Assembly (NCBI GenBank): GCA_031287715.1
Contig: JAITSN010000027.1
Location: 1 to 32,961, forward strand
Source of the DNA: Mediterranea sp. (in: CFB group bacteria)
GTDB lineage: Bacteria > Bacteroidota > Bacteroidia > Bacteroidales > Bacteroidaceae
Reading direction: 5' to 3'
Length of the DNA: 32,961 nt
The notes under the pieces were generated by a model, which searched no databases, was not told the origin of the DNA, and saw nothing but the letters and a program-made list of their open reading frames with translations. The position numbers and the translations under genes were made by a program. The first letter of the stretch is position 1. Every line of letters begins with the position of its first letter. Shown here one piece after another: positions 1-7,264 of the stretch.

Positions 1-195
1 TATCTTCGCGTTCAATATATTTTAGCAGACTTTCTGATCGGAATTGCGCGGGCTACGGCTTTCGCAAGTGTATCAAAGTAAATCCAGTAACCCACTGACG
101 GTGTAATATGGTCGCAGAATAGATATATGAATAATACTGCGTATCCGTTAGTTATAGTGTGATCTATAAGATTGTCCGATACCTTTTTTCAGTCG
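1..195 (+). repeat. Conserved leader repeat, copy 1
   Basis: This stretch is nearly identical to 1603-1797 (a few substitutions and short indels). In both places it lies directly in front of a variable lectin-like module that begins with the same GTG-GTT-ACT codons. It has no long ORF. One frame can be read as NCAGYGFRKCIKVNPVTH, which vaguely resembles the C-terminal end of a lectin-like module, so it may be a decayed module tail rather than a pure spacer. It runs off the left edge of the window, so its true start is not seen. Confidence 0.75.
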
Positions 196-212
196 GTTTT
201 ATAGTTAAATGA

Positions 213-434
213 GTGGTTACTCTTTATCCTGCTTCGGGTTTCCGTAATGCTGCATCCGGTACGTTCACCAGCACGGGTTCTTACAGAGACTGGTGGAGTT
301 GTGCCCTTACAGGTGCCAATGCCTACTATCTGTTCTTCGACTTGTCGCGCGTGCACCCGTCGAACAGCACCGCTCGCGCCTACGGTCTCAGCGTCCGTTG
401 CGTCCAGCATTTGCTACTGCTTAGATGTATATTA
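213..434 (+). pseudogene. Orphan variable lectin-like module 1 (DGR variable-region-like)
   Basis: The reading frame from GTG 213 encodes a module of about 65 residues starting VTLYPASGFRN and ending RAYGLSVRCVQH, then running into unrelated sequence until 485. The framework (LYPA.G.R, SG.F, W.., TGANAY, RAYG, VRCVQH) is shared with the modules at 1380 and 1804, while the residues between differ. This pattern is typical of the C-terminal C-type-lectin-fold ends of FISUMP-like proteins diversified by retroelements in Bacteroidales. That family assignment is from memory. No signal peptide or N-terminal domain precedes it, so on its own it should not yield an exported protein. It is either a silent cassette or a 5'-truncated remnant. 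Confidence 0.55.
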
Positions 435-447
435 ATAGCCTTTAGCG

Positions 448-485
448 TGGTGAGCGGGTTCTCCATGCATTGCGTCCGGAAGTGA
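448..485 (+). pseudogene. Decayed tail of a lectin-like module
   Basis: The bases around GGTTCTCCATGCATTGCGTCC resemble the conserved module ending (GGT-TTC-TCC-GTC-CGT-TGC-GTC-CAG) found at the ends of the three longer modules. Only about 30 bases are comparable, so this is a weak identification. Confidence 0.3.
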
Positions 486-555
486 TATATAAGCCAATTC
501 ATTAATCCTTTTAACTTATATCATTTGTCAATTATACTTAGGCAAATGTTCTATT

Positions 556-586
556 CTTGCGAATGCAAAAAATAAAACTACCTTTG
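556..586 (+). promoter_or_regulatory. Probable Bacteroidales promoter of higBA
   Basis: TACCTTTG at 579-586 matches the TAnnTTTG -7 consensus. CTTG at 556-559, 19 bp upstream, is a near match to the -33 TTTG. Transcription would begin about 15 bases before the higB ATG at 607. Confidence 0.55.
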
Positions 587-606
587 TATTGAACGGATAA
601 AACGAT

Positions 607-927
607 ATGATTGTAACTTTTGAAAAGGAATACTTGCGCGACTTGTACGAAACGGGAAAAGCCGATGATAAAAAGCATCGCTTCCAGCCTGAAGTAGTGC
701 GCAAATACCAATATTGTATAAACTTGATGCGCCGCGTGCCGGATACCAATTCGCTTGCAAAGTACAACGGCCTGAATTTCGAGAATTTGAAAGGCGACAA
801 GGCGGGTATTTCTTCTATAAGGGTAAACAATCAATACCGTATCGAATTTACGGTAGCAGACAACAGCGTTGAATCCGTTGTTATTATATGCAATATATTA
901 GAATTGTCAAACTATTATAAAAAATAG
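607..927 (+). CDS. higB: HigB-like toxin (RelE/ParE superfamily, plasmid maintenance killer family)
   Basis: This 106-residue protein fits the size of HigB mRNA interferases. These cut mRNA at the ribosome, and their partner antitoxin is encoded downstream, the reverse of the usual toxin-antitoxin order. Recognisable features are the N-terminal MIVTFEKEYLRDLYETGK, the central RxxPxTNSLAKYNGLNFENLKGD segment, and the core strand SIRVNNQYRIEFTV with the arginines expected in RelE-type toxins. higA starts 4 bp after the stop, so the two are co-transcribed. The ATG at 607 lies about 20 bases after a good -7 box. The pair lies inside a cluster of lectin-like modules, an arrangement consistent with a horizontally acquired stabilisation cassette. 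Confidence 0.85.
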   Translation: MIVTFEKEYLRDLYETGKADDKKHRFQPEVVRKYQYCINLMRRVPDTNSLAKYNGLNFENLKGDKAGISSIRVNNQYRIEFTVADNSVESVVIICNILELSNYYKK

Positions 928-931
928 TGTT

Positions 932-1264
932 ATGATTACCTTAAAAGGGGTTGACCCCCGCATGATAGCAAACAATCTTATACCGGCCGAGCCGATACAT
1001 CCCGGCGAGATTTTGAAAGAGGAAATTGAGTACCGTGGTATATCACAACACAAACTTGCTGCGCAAATGGGTGTTGCATATTCCGTTCTCAACGAAGTGT
1101 TGAATGCCAAACGTCCCATAACAACTGAATATGCTCTATTATTTGAAGCCGCTTTGGGAATTGACGCCGAACCACTTGTTGGTATGCAAGCCGATTATAA
1201 TATGCAAATGGCAAAGCAAAACAAATCTTTTTCCGAACGTCTCGCACGAGTTCGCTGTGTATAA
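932..1264 (+). CDS. higA: HigA-like antitoxin (XRE-family helix-turn-helix)
   Basis: This 110-residue protein has the HigA signature: an N-terminal NLIPAEPIHPGEILKEEIE segment followed by a helix-turn-helix at about residues 37-60 (GISQHKLAAQMGVAYSVLNEVL), then ITTEYALLFEAALG. HigA binds and neutralises HigB and usually represses its own promoter. It follows higB by 4 bp. The stop at 1264 is followed within a few bases by a fragment of a lectin-like module, so the toxin-antitoxin pair abuts repeat sequence on its right. Identity is firm; activity cannot be judged from sequence alone. Confidence 0.88.
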   Translation: MITLKGVDPRMIANNLIPAEPIHPGEILKEEIEYRGISQHKLAAQMGVAYSVLNEVLNAKRPITTEYALLFEAALGIDAEPLVGMQADYNMQMAKQNKSFSERLARVRCV

Positions 1265-1265
1265 C

Positions 1266-1345
1266 TAAATGCCTACTTTCTGGCTTTCCATTTGTCGGCT
1301 ATGCGTCCAGCATTTACGCTGTTTAAGTATAGCGTTCTTTGAAAG
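1266..1345 (+). pseudogene. Internally deleted module remnant plus repeat tail
   Basis: The sequence begins TGCCTACTTTCTGG, like the middle of module 2 (1480s), and then jumps to GCGTCCAGCATTTA, the module end. It continues with TTTAAGTATAGCGTTCTTTGAAA, which matches the sequence after module 3 (2010-2033, GAGTATAAGCGTTCTTTGAAA). It is therefore a fourth copy of the repeated unit with a large internal deletion. Confidence 0.55.
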
Positions 1346-1379
1346 ATTTAAGGTTAAGGACAATCTTACAGTTAATTGA

Positions 1380-1590
1380 GTGGTTACTCTTTATCCTGCT
1401 TCGGGCAACCGTAGCTCTGCGTCCGGTGCGTTCACCGTTACGGGTACTTACGGTTACGCGTGGAGTAGTGCCGTCACAGGCGCCAATGCTTACTTTCTGT
1501 GGTTCTACTCGTTGGTTGTGCACCCGATAGAAGGCAACAGCCGCGCCTACGGTCACCCCGTCCGTTGCGTCCAGCATTTATTACTGCTTG
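1380..1590 (+). pseudogene. Orphan variable lectin-like module 2 (DGR variable-region-like)
   Basis: The frame from GTG 1380 encodes VTLYPASGNRS... ending RAYGHPVRCVQH. The open frame then continues through the start of the next leader repeat to 1703. Compared with modules 1 and 3, differences cluster in codons between a strongly conserved framework. Several variable codons fit substitutions of adenines in an AAY ancestor (for example TAC/TCC, AGC/GGC/AAC, GAC/TAC). Others differ in third positions and do not. As in the other modules, no N-terminal domain or signal peptide is attached. Confidence 0.55.
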
Positions 1591-1602
1591 AAAGAAGAAT
1601 CC

Positions 1603-1797
1603 GTTATCTTCGCGTTCGATTATACTTTAGCAGACTTATTGATCAGAATTGCGCGGGCTACGGCTTTCGCAAGTGTATCAAAGTAAATCCAGTAACCCAC
1701 TGACGGTGTAATATGGTCGCAGAAAGAATAGATATGAATACTGCGTATCCGTTAGTTATAGCATATGACCTATAAGATTGTCTGAAACCTTATAGTT
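1603..1797 (+). repeat. Conserved leader repeat, copy 2
   Basis: This is the second copy of the sequence at 1-195, in the same orientation and again directly in front of a module. Its near identity contrasts with the high divergence inside the modules. The module is therefore changing faster than its flanks. Confidence 0.78.
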
Positions 1798-1803
1798 AAA
1801 TGA

Positions 1804-2031
1804 GTGGTTACTCTTTATCCTGCTGCGGGCTTGCGTTTGCAGACTTCCGGTGCGTTCACCAACACGGATGTTTCCGGTTACGCGTGGAATTGTGCCGTTT
1901 CAGGCGTCAATGCCTACTATTTGGGCTTCTACTCGTCGATCGTGTACCCGTCGAACAACAACGCTCGCGCCTACGGTTTGTCCGTCCGTTGCGTCCAGCA
2001 TTTACACTGCTTGAGTATAAGCGTTCTTTGA
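1804..2031 (+). pseudogene. Orphan variable lectin-like module 3 (DGR variable-region-like)
   Basis: The frame from GTG 1804 encodes VTLYPAAGLRLQTSG... with VSGVNAYYLGF and RAYGLSVRCVQH, followed by LHCLSISVL and a stop. It shares exactly the same beginning and the same VRCVQH ending as modules 1 and 2. The bases after the module (GAGTATAAGCGTTCTTTGAAA) recur at 1322-1343, which defines the repeat unit as leader, module and short tail. It lacks any start region that would give an exported protein. Confidence 0.55.
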
Positions 2032-2233
2032 AATAGTTAGAGCCTGCTTAAATTTCATAGAAGAAAAAGTTTAGGGGTGTTTCCATCAGTCCATAGAAAT
2101 GCGTTTATTTTGAAGTACTAACTTCATTTGCAAGAGAGGAAACACAAATATAGTTTACATGCTATATGGAATGGGGTGTTCTATGCGGCATGTAGCTGTC
2201 GATAAGGATTGACAAATAATTATTCTATGATCT

Positions 2234-2264
2234 TTTGCAAATACAAAAAACAACTTTAGCTTTG
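2234..2264 (+). promoter_or_regulatory. Strong Bacteroidales-type promoter of a small orphan transcript
   Basis: TTTG at 2234-2237 and TAGCTTTG at 2257-2264 are separated by 19 bp, matching the -33/-7 consensus exactly. Transcription would start near 2270 and run into the small open frame ending at 2500 and the terminator at 2506-2537. Between 2041 and 2230 I see no gene. Confidence 0.65.
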
Positions 2265-2305
2265 TAGCAATAAAAAAATCAGTAACAACATGAGAAGAAC
2301 TATAA

Positions 2306-2500
2306 TATGAGAAGAAGATTAATAAGGATAATAAAGAAGAGCTGATTACATTCTTTGAACCGGAAGATGCTGTTGCAAATGTTGGAAAGAGTATATTTCT
2401 CAAAGAATACAAGAGCGAAGCGTTAAGCCTTATTAGATATATAACCCCAAAAAGTCTCTACTTGCAACAGAACATCACCCCCTTAGGTGGAAAATACTAA
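2306..2500 (+). other. Small open frame without an obvious start codon; unknown
   Basis: An open frame of 64 codons runs from 2306 to the TAA at 2498-2500. It reads protein-like (for example KEELITFFEPEDAV, then ending NITPLGGKY) but has no ATG. Two short ATG-initiated peptides lie in other frames at 2289 (MRRTII) and 2307 (MRRRLIRIIKKS). A consensus promoter lies just upstream and an intrinsic terminator begins 6 bases after the stop, so a discrete transcript is likely. It could be the 3' part of a frameshifted small gene, a gene with an unusual start, or a noncoding RNA. I do not recognise the product. Confidence 0.35.
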
Positions 2501-2505
2501 GGCTT

Positions 2506-2537
2506 GCCACTCTCAAAAGGAGTGGCTTATTTTTTTA
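2506..2537 (+). terminator. Intrinsic terminator
   Basis: A perfect 7-bp stem, GCCACTC at 2506-2512 and GAGTGGC at 2520-2526, has a 7-base loop and is followed by TTATTTTTTT. It ends the small transcript upstream of recJ. Confidence 0.8.
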
Positions 2538-2655
2538 AAGAATAAATTTAATCCCTTTCCATACGATGTACTTCTATCTTTTTTCGTATTTTTACCCTCT
2601 GTTTGGGAAAGATGTTTCCCAACTCTAACAGAGCGTAGAAAAAAAACACTATATA

Positions 2656-4392
2656 ATGAATAACAGATGGAAGTATCAACCCATTACAAAAAAACAGGAA
2701 GATATCAGCAGGGAACTAGCGCAAGAGACAGGCATTAGTCCTATCTTAGGCAGGTTGTTGGTGCAAAGGGGAATAACCACCCTCGCAGACGCCAGGAAGT
2801 TTTTCCGCCCACAGCTCCTTGACCTGCACGATCCGTTTCTAATGAAGGATATGGAAGCGGCTGTGGAACACCTGAATCAAGCAATGGGTAAGAAAGAACA
2901 TATCCTGATATATGGCGATTATGACGTAGACGGTACCACGTCGGTGGCTTTAGTCTACAAGTTTTTACAGCAGTATTATTCCAACATCGACTATTATATT
3001 CCCGACCGGTACGAAGAAGGCTACGGAATATCCTTCAAAGGTGTAGACTATGCGGTGGCAACGGGAACGAAGCTGATCATCGTACTGGATTGCGGCATTA
3101 AAGCCGTAAAAGAAATTGCATACGCCAAAGAAAAAGGAATTGATTTTATTATTTGCGACCACCACGTGCCCGATGAAGTGATGCCGCAGGCTGTGGCGAT
3201 CCTGAATCCCAAGCGGCCGGACAACACCTATCCGTATGCGCACCTGTCGGGGTGCGGCGTGGGTTTCAAGTTTATGCAAGCCTTTGCGATAAGCAACGGC
3301 ATCGGTTTTCACCGCCTAATCCCCCTGTTGGACTTGGTTGCCGTAAGTATAGCGGCAGATATTGTGCCCATCATGGACGAGAACCGTATACTGGCGCACC
3401 ACGGGCTGAAACAGCTGAACAGTAATCCGAGCGTAGGGCTGAAAGCGATCATAGACATCTGCGGTTTGGCGGACAAAGAGATCACCATGAACGATATTGT
3501 ATTCAAGATCGGCCCGAGAATCAATGCGTCGGGACGGATACAGAACGGGAAAGAAGCCGTAGACCTGCTTACGGAAAAGGAATTGTCCGCGGCCTTGGAG
3601 AAAGCCAACCGGATCGACCGATACAACGAAACCCGCAAAGACTTGGACAAGCAGATGACCGAAGAAGCCAACCAGATCGTATCCGAGCTGGAAGCATTTT
3701 CCGAGCGGCGCTCCATCGTATTGTACAACGAGAACTGGCACAAAGGTGTGGTGGGCATCGTGGCATCGAGACTCGCCGAAATCTACCACCGCCCGGCGGT
3801 TGTGCTCACCCGCACAAACGATATGGCTTCGGGATCGGCCCGTTCCGTTTCGGGCTTCGACGTCTATAAGACGGTTGAACACTGCCGGGACCTGCTGCAA
3901 AACTTCGGAGGGCATACCTACGCCGCAGGCCTGTCTATGAAGGTGGAGAACGTGCCCGAATTTATGCGCCGCTTTGAAGCCTACACAGCCGAACACATCC
4001 TGCCGGAACAGACCCGCGCGGTGATCAACATCGACGCGACGATCAGTTTCAAGTACATCACCAACAAGTTCTACAACGACCTGAAGAAATTCAATCCCTT
4101 CGGGCCGGACAACAGCAAACCCGTATTCTGTACGCAGCAGGTGTTCGACTACGGCACGAGCAAGGTTGTCGGCCGGGAGCAGGAGCACATCAAGCTGGAA
4201 CTTGTGGATCACCGCCATTCGAGCAACGTGATGAACGGCATTGCCTTCGGGCAAAGCTCGCACGTGCGCTATATCAAGACCAAACGATCCTTCGACATAT
4301 GCTATACCATTGAAGAAAATACGCATAAACGCGGAGAGCTGCAGCTGCTCATTGAAGATATTAAGCCGACAGAGCAAAACGTAACAGAATAA
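2656..4392 (+). CDS. recJ: Single-stranded-DNA-specific 5'-3' exonuclease RecJ
   Basis: RecJ degrades 5'-ended single-stranded DNA in recombination, mismatch and excision repair. The 578 residues carry the DHH-family metal-binding motifs: GDYDVDG at about 87-93, LDCG near 145, and DHH at 168-170. A glycine-rich SGCGVGFK segment, GPRINASGRI, and the DHHA1-type GGHTYAAG at 418-425 follow. The length matches other RecJ proteins. recQ begins 18 bp after the stop on the same strand. RecJ and RecQ act together (helicase unwinding, exonuclease resection), so the operon makes functional sense. The ATG at 2656 is the first in frame; MNNRWKYQPI is a typical start for Bacteroidales RecJ. Confidence 0.96.
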   Translation: MNNRWKYQPITKKQEDISRELAQETGISPILGRLLVQRGITTLADARKFFRPQLLDLHDPFLMKDMEAAVEHLNQAMGKKEHILIYGDYDVDGTTSVALVYKFLQQYYSNIDYYIPDRYEEGYGISFKGVDYAVATGTKLIIVLDCGIKAVKEIAYAKEKGIDFIICDHHVPDEVMPQAVAILNPKRPDNTYPYAHLSGCGVGFKFMQAFAISNGIGFHRLIPLLDLVAVSIAADIVPIMDENRILAHHGLKQLNSNPSVGLKAIIDICGLADKEITMNDIVFKIGPRINASGRIQNGKEAVDLLTEKELSAALEKANRIDRYNETRKDLDKQMTEEANQIVSELEAFSERRSIVLYNENWHKGVVGIVASRLAEIYHRPAVVLTRTNDMASGSARSVSGFDVYKTVEHCRDLLQNFGGHTYAAGLSMKVENVPEFMRRFEAYTAEHILPEQTRAVINIDATISFKYITNKFYNDLKKFNPFGPDNSKPVFCTQQVFDYGTSKVVGREQEHIKLELVDHRHSSNVMNGIAFGQSSHVRYIKTKRSFDICYTIEENTHKRGELQLLIEDIKPTEQNVTE

Positions 4393-4410
4393 AGCTCAGC
4401 TACTATCCGA

Positions 4411-6315
4411 ATGGCAAGCTATAAGGATATACTCAAACAATACTGGGGGTACGACAGCTTTCGTGATTTGCAGGAAAGCATTATCCTAAGTATCGGAGAC
4501 GGGAAAGACACCCTTGGCCTCATGCCCACAGGAGGAGGCAAATCCATTACTTTTCAGGTTCCGGCTCTGGCCAAGGAGGGGTTGTGCTTGGTGATCACCC
4601 CGCTCATCGCCCTGATGAAAGACCAGGTGCAACACCTCAGGAAGCTCGGCATAAAAGCCGCCGCCATCTATTCGGGAATGACTCGCAGGGAAATTCTCAT
4701 CGCTCTGGAAAACTGCATCTTCGGCGACTATAAATTTCTGTATATCTCTCCCGAACGCCTCGATTCCGAACTCTTCCGCACGAAACTCCGTTCGATGACG
4801 ATCAGCATCATCACCGTAGACGAAAGCCACTGCATCTCCCAATGGGGATACGACTTCCGTCCGGCCTATCTCCGAATCGCTGAAATCAGAGCACTTCTGC
4901 CTGGCGTTCCCGTCCTGGCGTTGACGGCCACGGCCACGCCCGAAGTGGTTACAGACATTCAGAAACGGCTTCTGTTCAAGAAAGAAAACGTCTTCCGAAT
5001 GAGCTTTGAACGGGCCAACCTGGCCTACATTGTCCGCTATACGGACAATAAATACGGAGAGTTGCTGAACATCCTGCGAAAGGTGCCCGGCTGCGCCATC
5101 GTCTACGTAAGCAATCGCCGGAAGACCGGTGAAACGGCCGAGATCCTGACGAACGAAGGGATCGACGCCTGCTTCTACCATGCCGGCCTGAACGACGACG
5201 TGAAGGATCTCCACCAAAAACGCTGGCAGAACAATGAATGTCGGGTTATGGTGGCCACCAGCGCCTTCGGCATGGGCATCGACAAGCCCGACGTCCGGGT
5301 GGTGATCCACATGGATGTGCCCAATTCGCCGGAAGCCTATTTCCAGGAAGCCGGACGCGCGGGAAGAGACGGGAAGAAGGCATACGCCATTCTGATCCAC
5401 ATGGCATCGGACAGCAGGCTGCTCCACAAACGGATTGCCGATGCCTTTCCGGAAAAAGACTACATTAAAAACCTGTACGAAAACCTGAACTACTATTACC
5501 AGATGGCGATGGGCGACGGGTTGGGATGTATGTACGATTTCAGCTTAGACGACTTCTGCCGGAAGTTCAATTATTTCCCCGTGCCGGCCGACAGCGCCCT
5601 GAAGATACTCACCCAAGCCGGTTACATCGAATATACCGAAGAGCAGAGCAACACCTCCCGCGTGATCTTCACCCTCCGCAAGGAAGAACTGTACCGGCTG
5701 AGAGAAATGGGCAAAGAAGCGGAAGCGATCGTGCAGACTATGCTGCGCTCGTATACCGGCATATTCACCGACTACATCTATATCAACGAAGAAAGCCTGT
5801 CGATCCGCACGGGTATCCCCCACCATCAGATCTACGGCCTGCTGAAAATGCTGTCCGAGCGGCGTATCATAGACTATATTCCCCATAAGAAGACGCGTTT
5901 CCTGATCTACACCAGAGAACGCGTCGAATGTCGTTACCTTCAGCTGAAACCGGCCGTCTACGACGAACGGAAAAAATGGTTTGAGCAACGCATCCGGGCG
6001 ATGGTCGATTACATCACTTCGGATATGAAATGCCGGAGCCGGATGCTGCTGCGTTATTTCGGGGAAAAAAGCAAACACAATTGCGGGCAATGCGACATTT
6101 GCATAAATAAAAGATCCGACAACCGCTTTTCCGATAAACAGATGGAAAATATCCGGAAAGCCGTGATGGAAGTCCTGCAAAACGGCCGCCCGATGACCCC
6201 TGACGAACTTGCCGGCGAGCTGGACCTTGACGGGGAAGAATTGGGGAATTGCCTGCATTTTCTACTCGATGAAGGCATACTGATCAACAAGGACGACAAG
6301 ATAAGCATCGCTTAA
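4411..6315 (+). CDS. recQ: ATP-dependent DNA helicase RecQ
   Basis: RecQ is a 3'-5' superfamily 2 helicase that unwinds forks and recombination intermediates. The 634 residues show Walker A PTGGGKS (about 39-45), the DEAH-type box DESH (137-140) followed by CISQWGYDFRPAY, and motif VI QEAGRAGRDG. The RecQ zinc subdomain has four cysteines, C541, C558, C561 and C564. The C-terminus is a winged-helix-like segment ending LLDEGILINKDDKISIA. No HRDC domain is evident, so it is the shorter RecQ architecture. It is the second gene of an operon with recJ (18-bp gap). No clear terminator follows; 6316-6502 shows no gene. Confidence 0.95.
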   Translation: MASYKDILKQYWGYDSFRDLQESIILSIGDGKDTLGLMPTGGGKSITFQVPALAKEGLCLVITPLIALMKDQVQHLRKLGIKAAAIYSGMTRREILIALENCIFGDYKFLYISPERLDSELFRTKLRSMTISIITVDESHCISQWGYDFRPAYLRIAEIRALLPGVPVLALTATATPEVVTDIQKRLLFKKENVFRMSFERANLAYIVRYTDNKYGELLNILRKVPGCAIVYVSNRRKTGETAEILTNEGIDACFYHAGLNDDVKDLHQKRWQNNECRVMVATSAFGMGIDKPDVRVVIHMDVPNSPEAYFQEAGRAGRDGKKAYAILIHMASDSRLLHKRIADAFPEKDYIKNLYENLNYYYQMAMGDGLGCMYDFSLDDFCRKFNYFPVPADSALKILTQAGYIEYTEEQSNTSRVIFTLRKEELYRLREMGKEAEAIVQTMLRSYTGIFTDYIYINEESLSIRTGIPHHQIYGLLKMLSERRIIDYIPHKKTRFLIYTRERVECRYLQLKPAVYDERKKWFEQRIRAMVDYITSDMKCRSRMLLRYFGEKSKHNCGQCDICINKRSDNRFSDKQMENIRKAVMEVLQNGRPMTPDELAGELDLDGEELGNCLHFLLDEGILINKDDKISIA

Positions 6316-6502
6316 CCAACGATACATCCTGCCGAAAACGAACCGCCCGATCCGCTACTACAACTCCCAACAATAAAGGAACTTCGGAAACGCTCCGCCA
6401 AGCGCCATCTTCCGTTGCCGGTTTGGGCCATCCGTTGCAACTCCCCAGCGTATTTGCATCGCAGATGAGGCTGAAAATTTTTCCGAAACGCCATTCTGGG
6501 GC

Positions 6503-6868
6503 TTTTGTGAGGCATTGTCAAACTGCAATGCGCCGTCCGGCCACCGGAAATGACTTTGCAGTTTGACAATGCGGTTTCCGGCCACCGGAAATGACTTTGC
6601 AGTTTGACAATGCGTTTTCCGGCCACCGGAAATGACTTTGCAGTTTGACAATGCGTTTTCCGGCCACCGGAAATGGCTTTGCAGTTTGACAATGCGCCGT
6701 CCGGCCACCGGAAATGGCTTTGCAGTTTGACAATGCGCCGTCCGGCCACCGGAAATGACTTTGCAGTTTGACAATGCGTTTTCCGGCCACCGGAAATGGC
6801 TTTGCAGTTTGACAATGCGTTTTCCGGCCACCGGAAATGGCTTTGCAGTTTGACAATGCCTCACAAAA
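6503..6868. repeat. Array of 41-bp palindromic units closed by 26-bp perfect inverted repeats
   Basis: Eight copies of CCGGCCACCGGAAATG alternate with TTGCAGTTTGACAATGC at a strict 41-bp period. Each unit contains the palindrome TTTCCGG-CCA-CCGGAAA (sometimes CGTCCGG). Units differ only in short blocks (GGTTT, GTTTT or CCGT; GAC or GGC). The first half-unit is reversed, so the outer ends, 6503-6528 and 6843-6868, are perfect 26-bp inverted repeats. Weaker inverted similarity continues for about 20 bases outside them. All frames on the minus strand are open because the unit is free of stops, which explains several long spurious ORFs. There are no unique spacers, so this is not a CRISPR array. 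Confidence 0.9.
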
Positions 6869-6944
6869 GGCTTCAAATGATGTTTTTAAAGAAATAATTA
6901 TCTCTTCGATAAAGAAAATAGGAGATCAAGGTAGCAGGGAATAT

Positions 6945-7059
6945 GGCGCAGCCGCGTTAAGGACAGCAGTGGAAAGCCCGGAGTGGAGCGGAACGAAGTG
7001 CAGCGGAGCGAGGACTTGCAGCGGTTGGCCTGGGCCGCAGGCAACGCCCAAAGAATTGA
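6945..7059 (+). repeat. Dispersed 114-bp element, copy A
   Basis: This sequence recurs on the opposite strand at 31800-31913 with about seven mismatches. It is GC-rich with internal self-complementarity such as GGCCTGGGCC. It reads as an open frame (AAALRT, ESP, SGTKCS, ARTCSGWPGPQATPKEL), but most differences between the two copies change amino acids, which argues against protein coding. It lies in the gap between recQ and the aromatic amino-acid operon, directly after the 41-bp array. Confidence 0.75.
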
Positions 7060-7144
7060 GAACAAAGAGATGTCAATAAAGTTTCTGTCGTTGCAACAAA
7101 GTCATTGTCAATGATAAGACGAAACAAAAAAACCTTCTTTTTAG

Positions 7145-7173
7145 TTGGACATAAAAGAAATATATTATTTTTG
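7145..7173 (+). promoter_or_regulatory. Probable promoter of the Phe/Tyr operon
   Basis: TATTTTTG at 7166-7173 matches the TAnnTTTG -7 element. TTGG at 7145-7148 is a candidate -33 element with a slightly short 17-bp spacer. The start would lie near 7180, about 25 bases before the leader peptide. Confidence 0.55.
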
Positions 7174-7204
7174 CCGTCGATTTAAAACTAAAACGATAGT
7201 TCGC

Positions 7205-7264
7205 ATGAACCTGTTTGCATACACATTCTCTTTTTACTATTACTTTTACTTTAGCCGGAAGTAG
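7205..7264 (+). CDS. Phe/Tyr-rich leader peptide of the aromatic amino-acid operon
   Basis: A 19-codon ORF encodes MNLFAYTFSFYYYFYFSRK, with five phenylalanines and five tyrosines, eight of these ten in the run from codon 8 to codon 16. It sits between a promoter and an intrinsic terminator in front of the prephenate dehydratase gene. This is the layout of amino-acid-operon leader peptides such as pheL, in which ribosome stalling at scarce charged tRNA controls termination. The peptide itself probably has no function after synthesis. Its stop codon ends at 7264, the first base of the antiterminator arm described separately. The unusual content of both Phe and Tyr fits an operon that makes both. 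Confidence 0.85.
   Translation: MNLFAYTFSFYYYFYFSRK

Noticed and set aside
1..2040. Complete diversity-generating retroelement.
   Set aside because: No reverse transcriptase, accessory gene or template repeat is visible in the window; only module-like sequences are present.
2077..2145. Inverted pair GTGTTTCC / GGAAACAC as a second invertible segment.
   Set aside because: Only 8 bp long, no promoter of the right type between the arms, so probably chance.
3316..4377. Long ORF of 353 codons antisense to recJ, and similar ones antisense to recQ (4486-5427, 5545-6258) and to the aminotransferase (8603-9382).
   Set aside because: They lie wholly opposite well-recognised genes and show no domain; open antisense frames are expected in GC-rich coding DNA.
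6503..6868. CRISPR array.
   Set aside because: The period is a constant 41 bp with no unique spacers, and no cas genes are present.
6312..6876. Long minus-strand ORFs (112-172 residues) with repeated NCKAISGG or FPVAGKR units.
   Set aside because: They are read through the 41-bp repeat array, which lacks stop codons in several frames; the same peptide appears in all frames, so the ORFs are by-products of the repeat.
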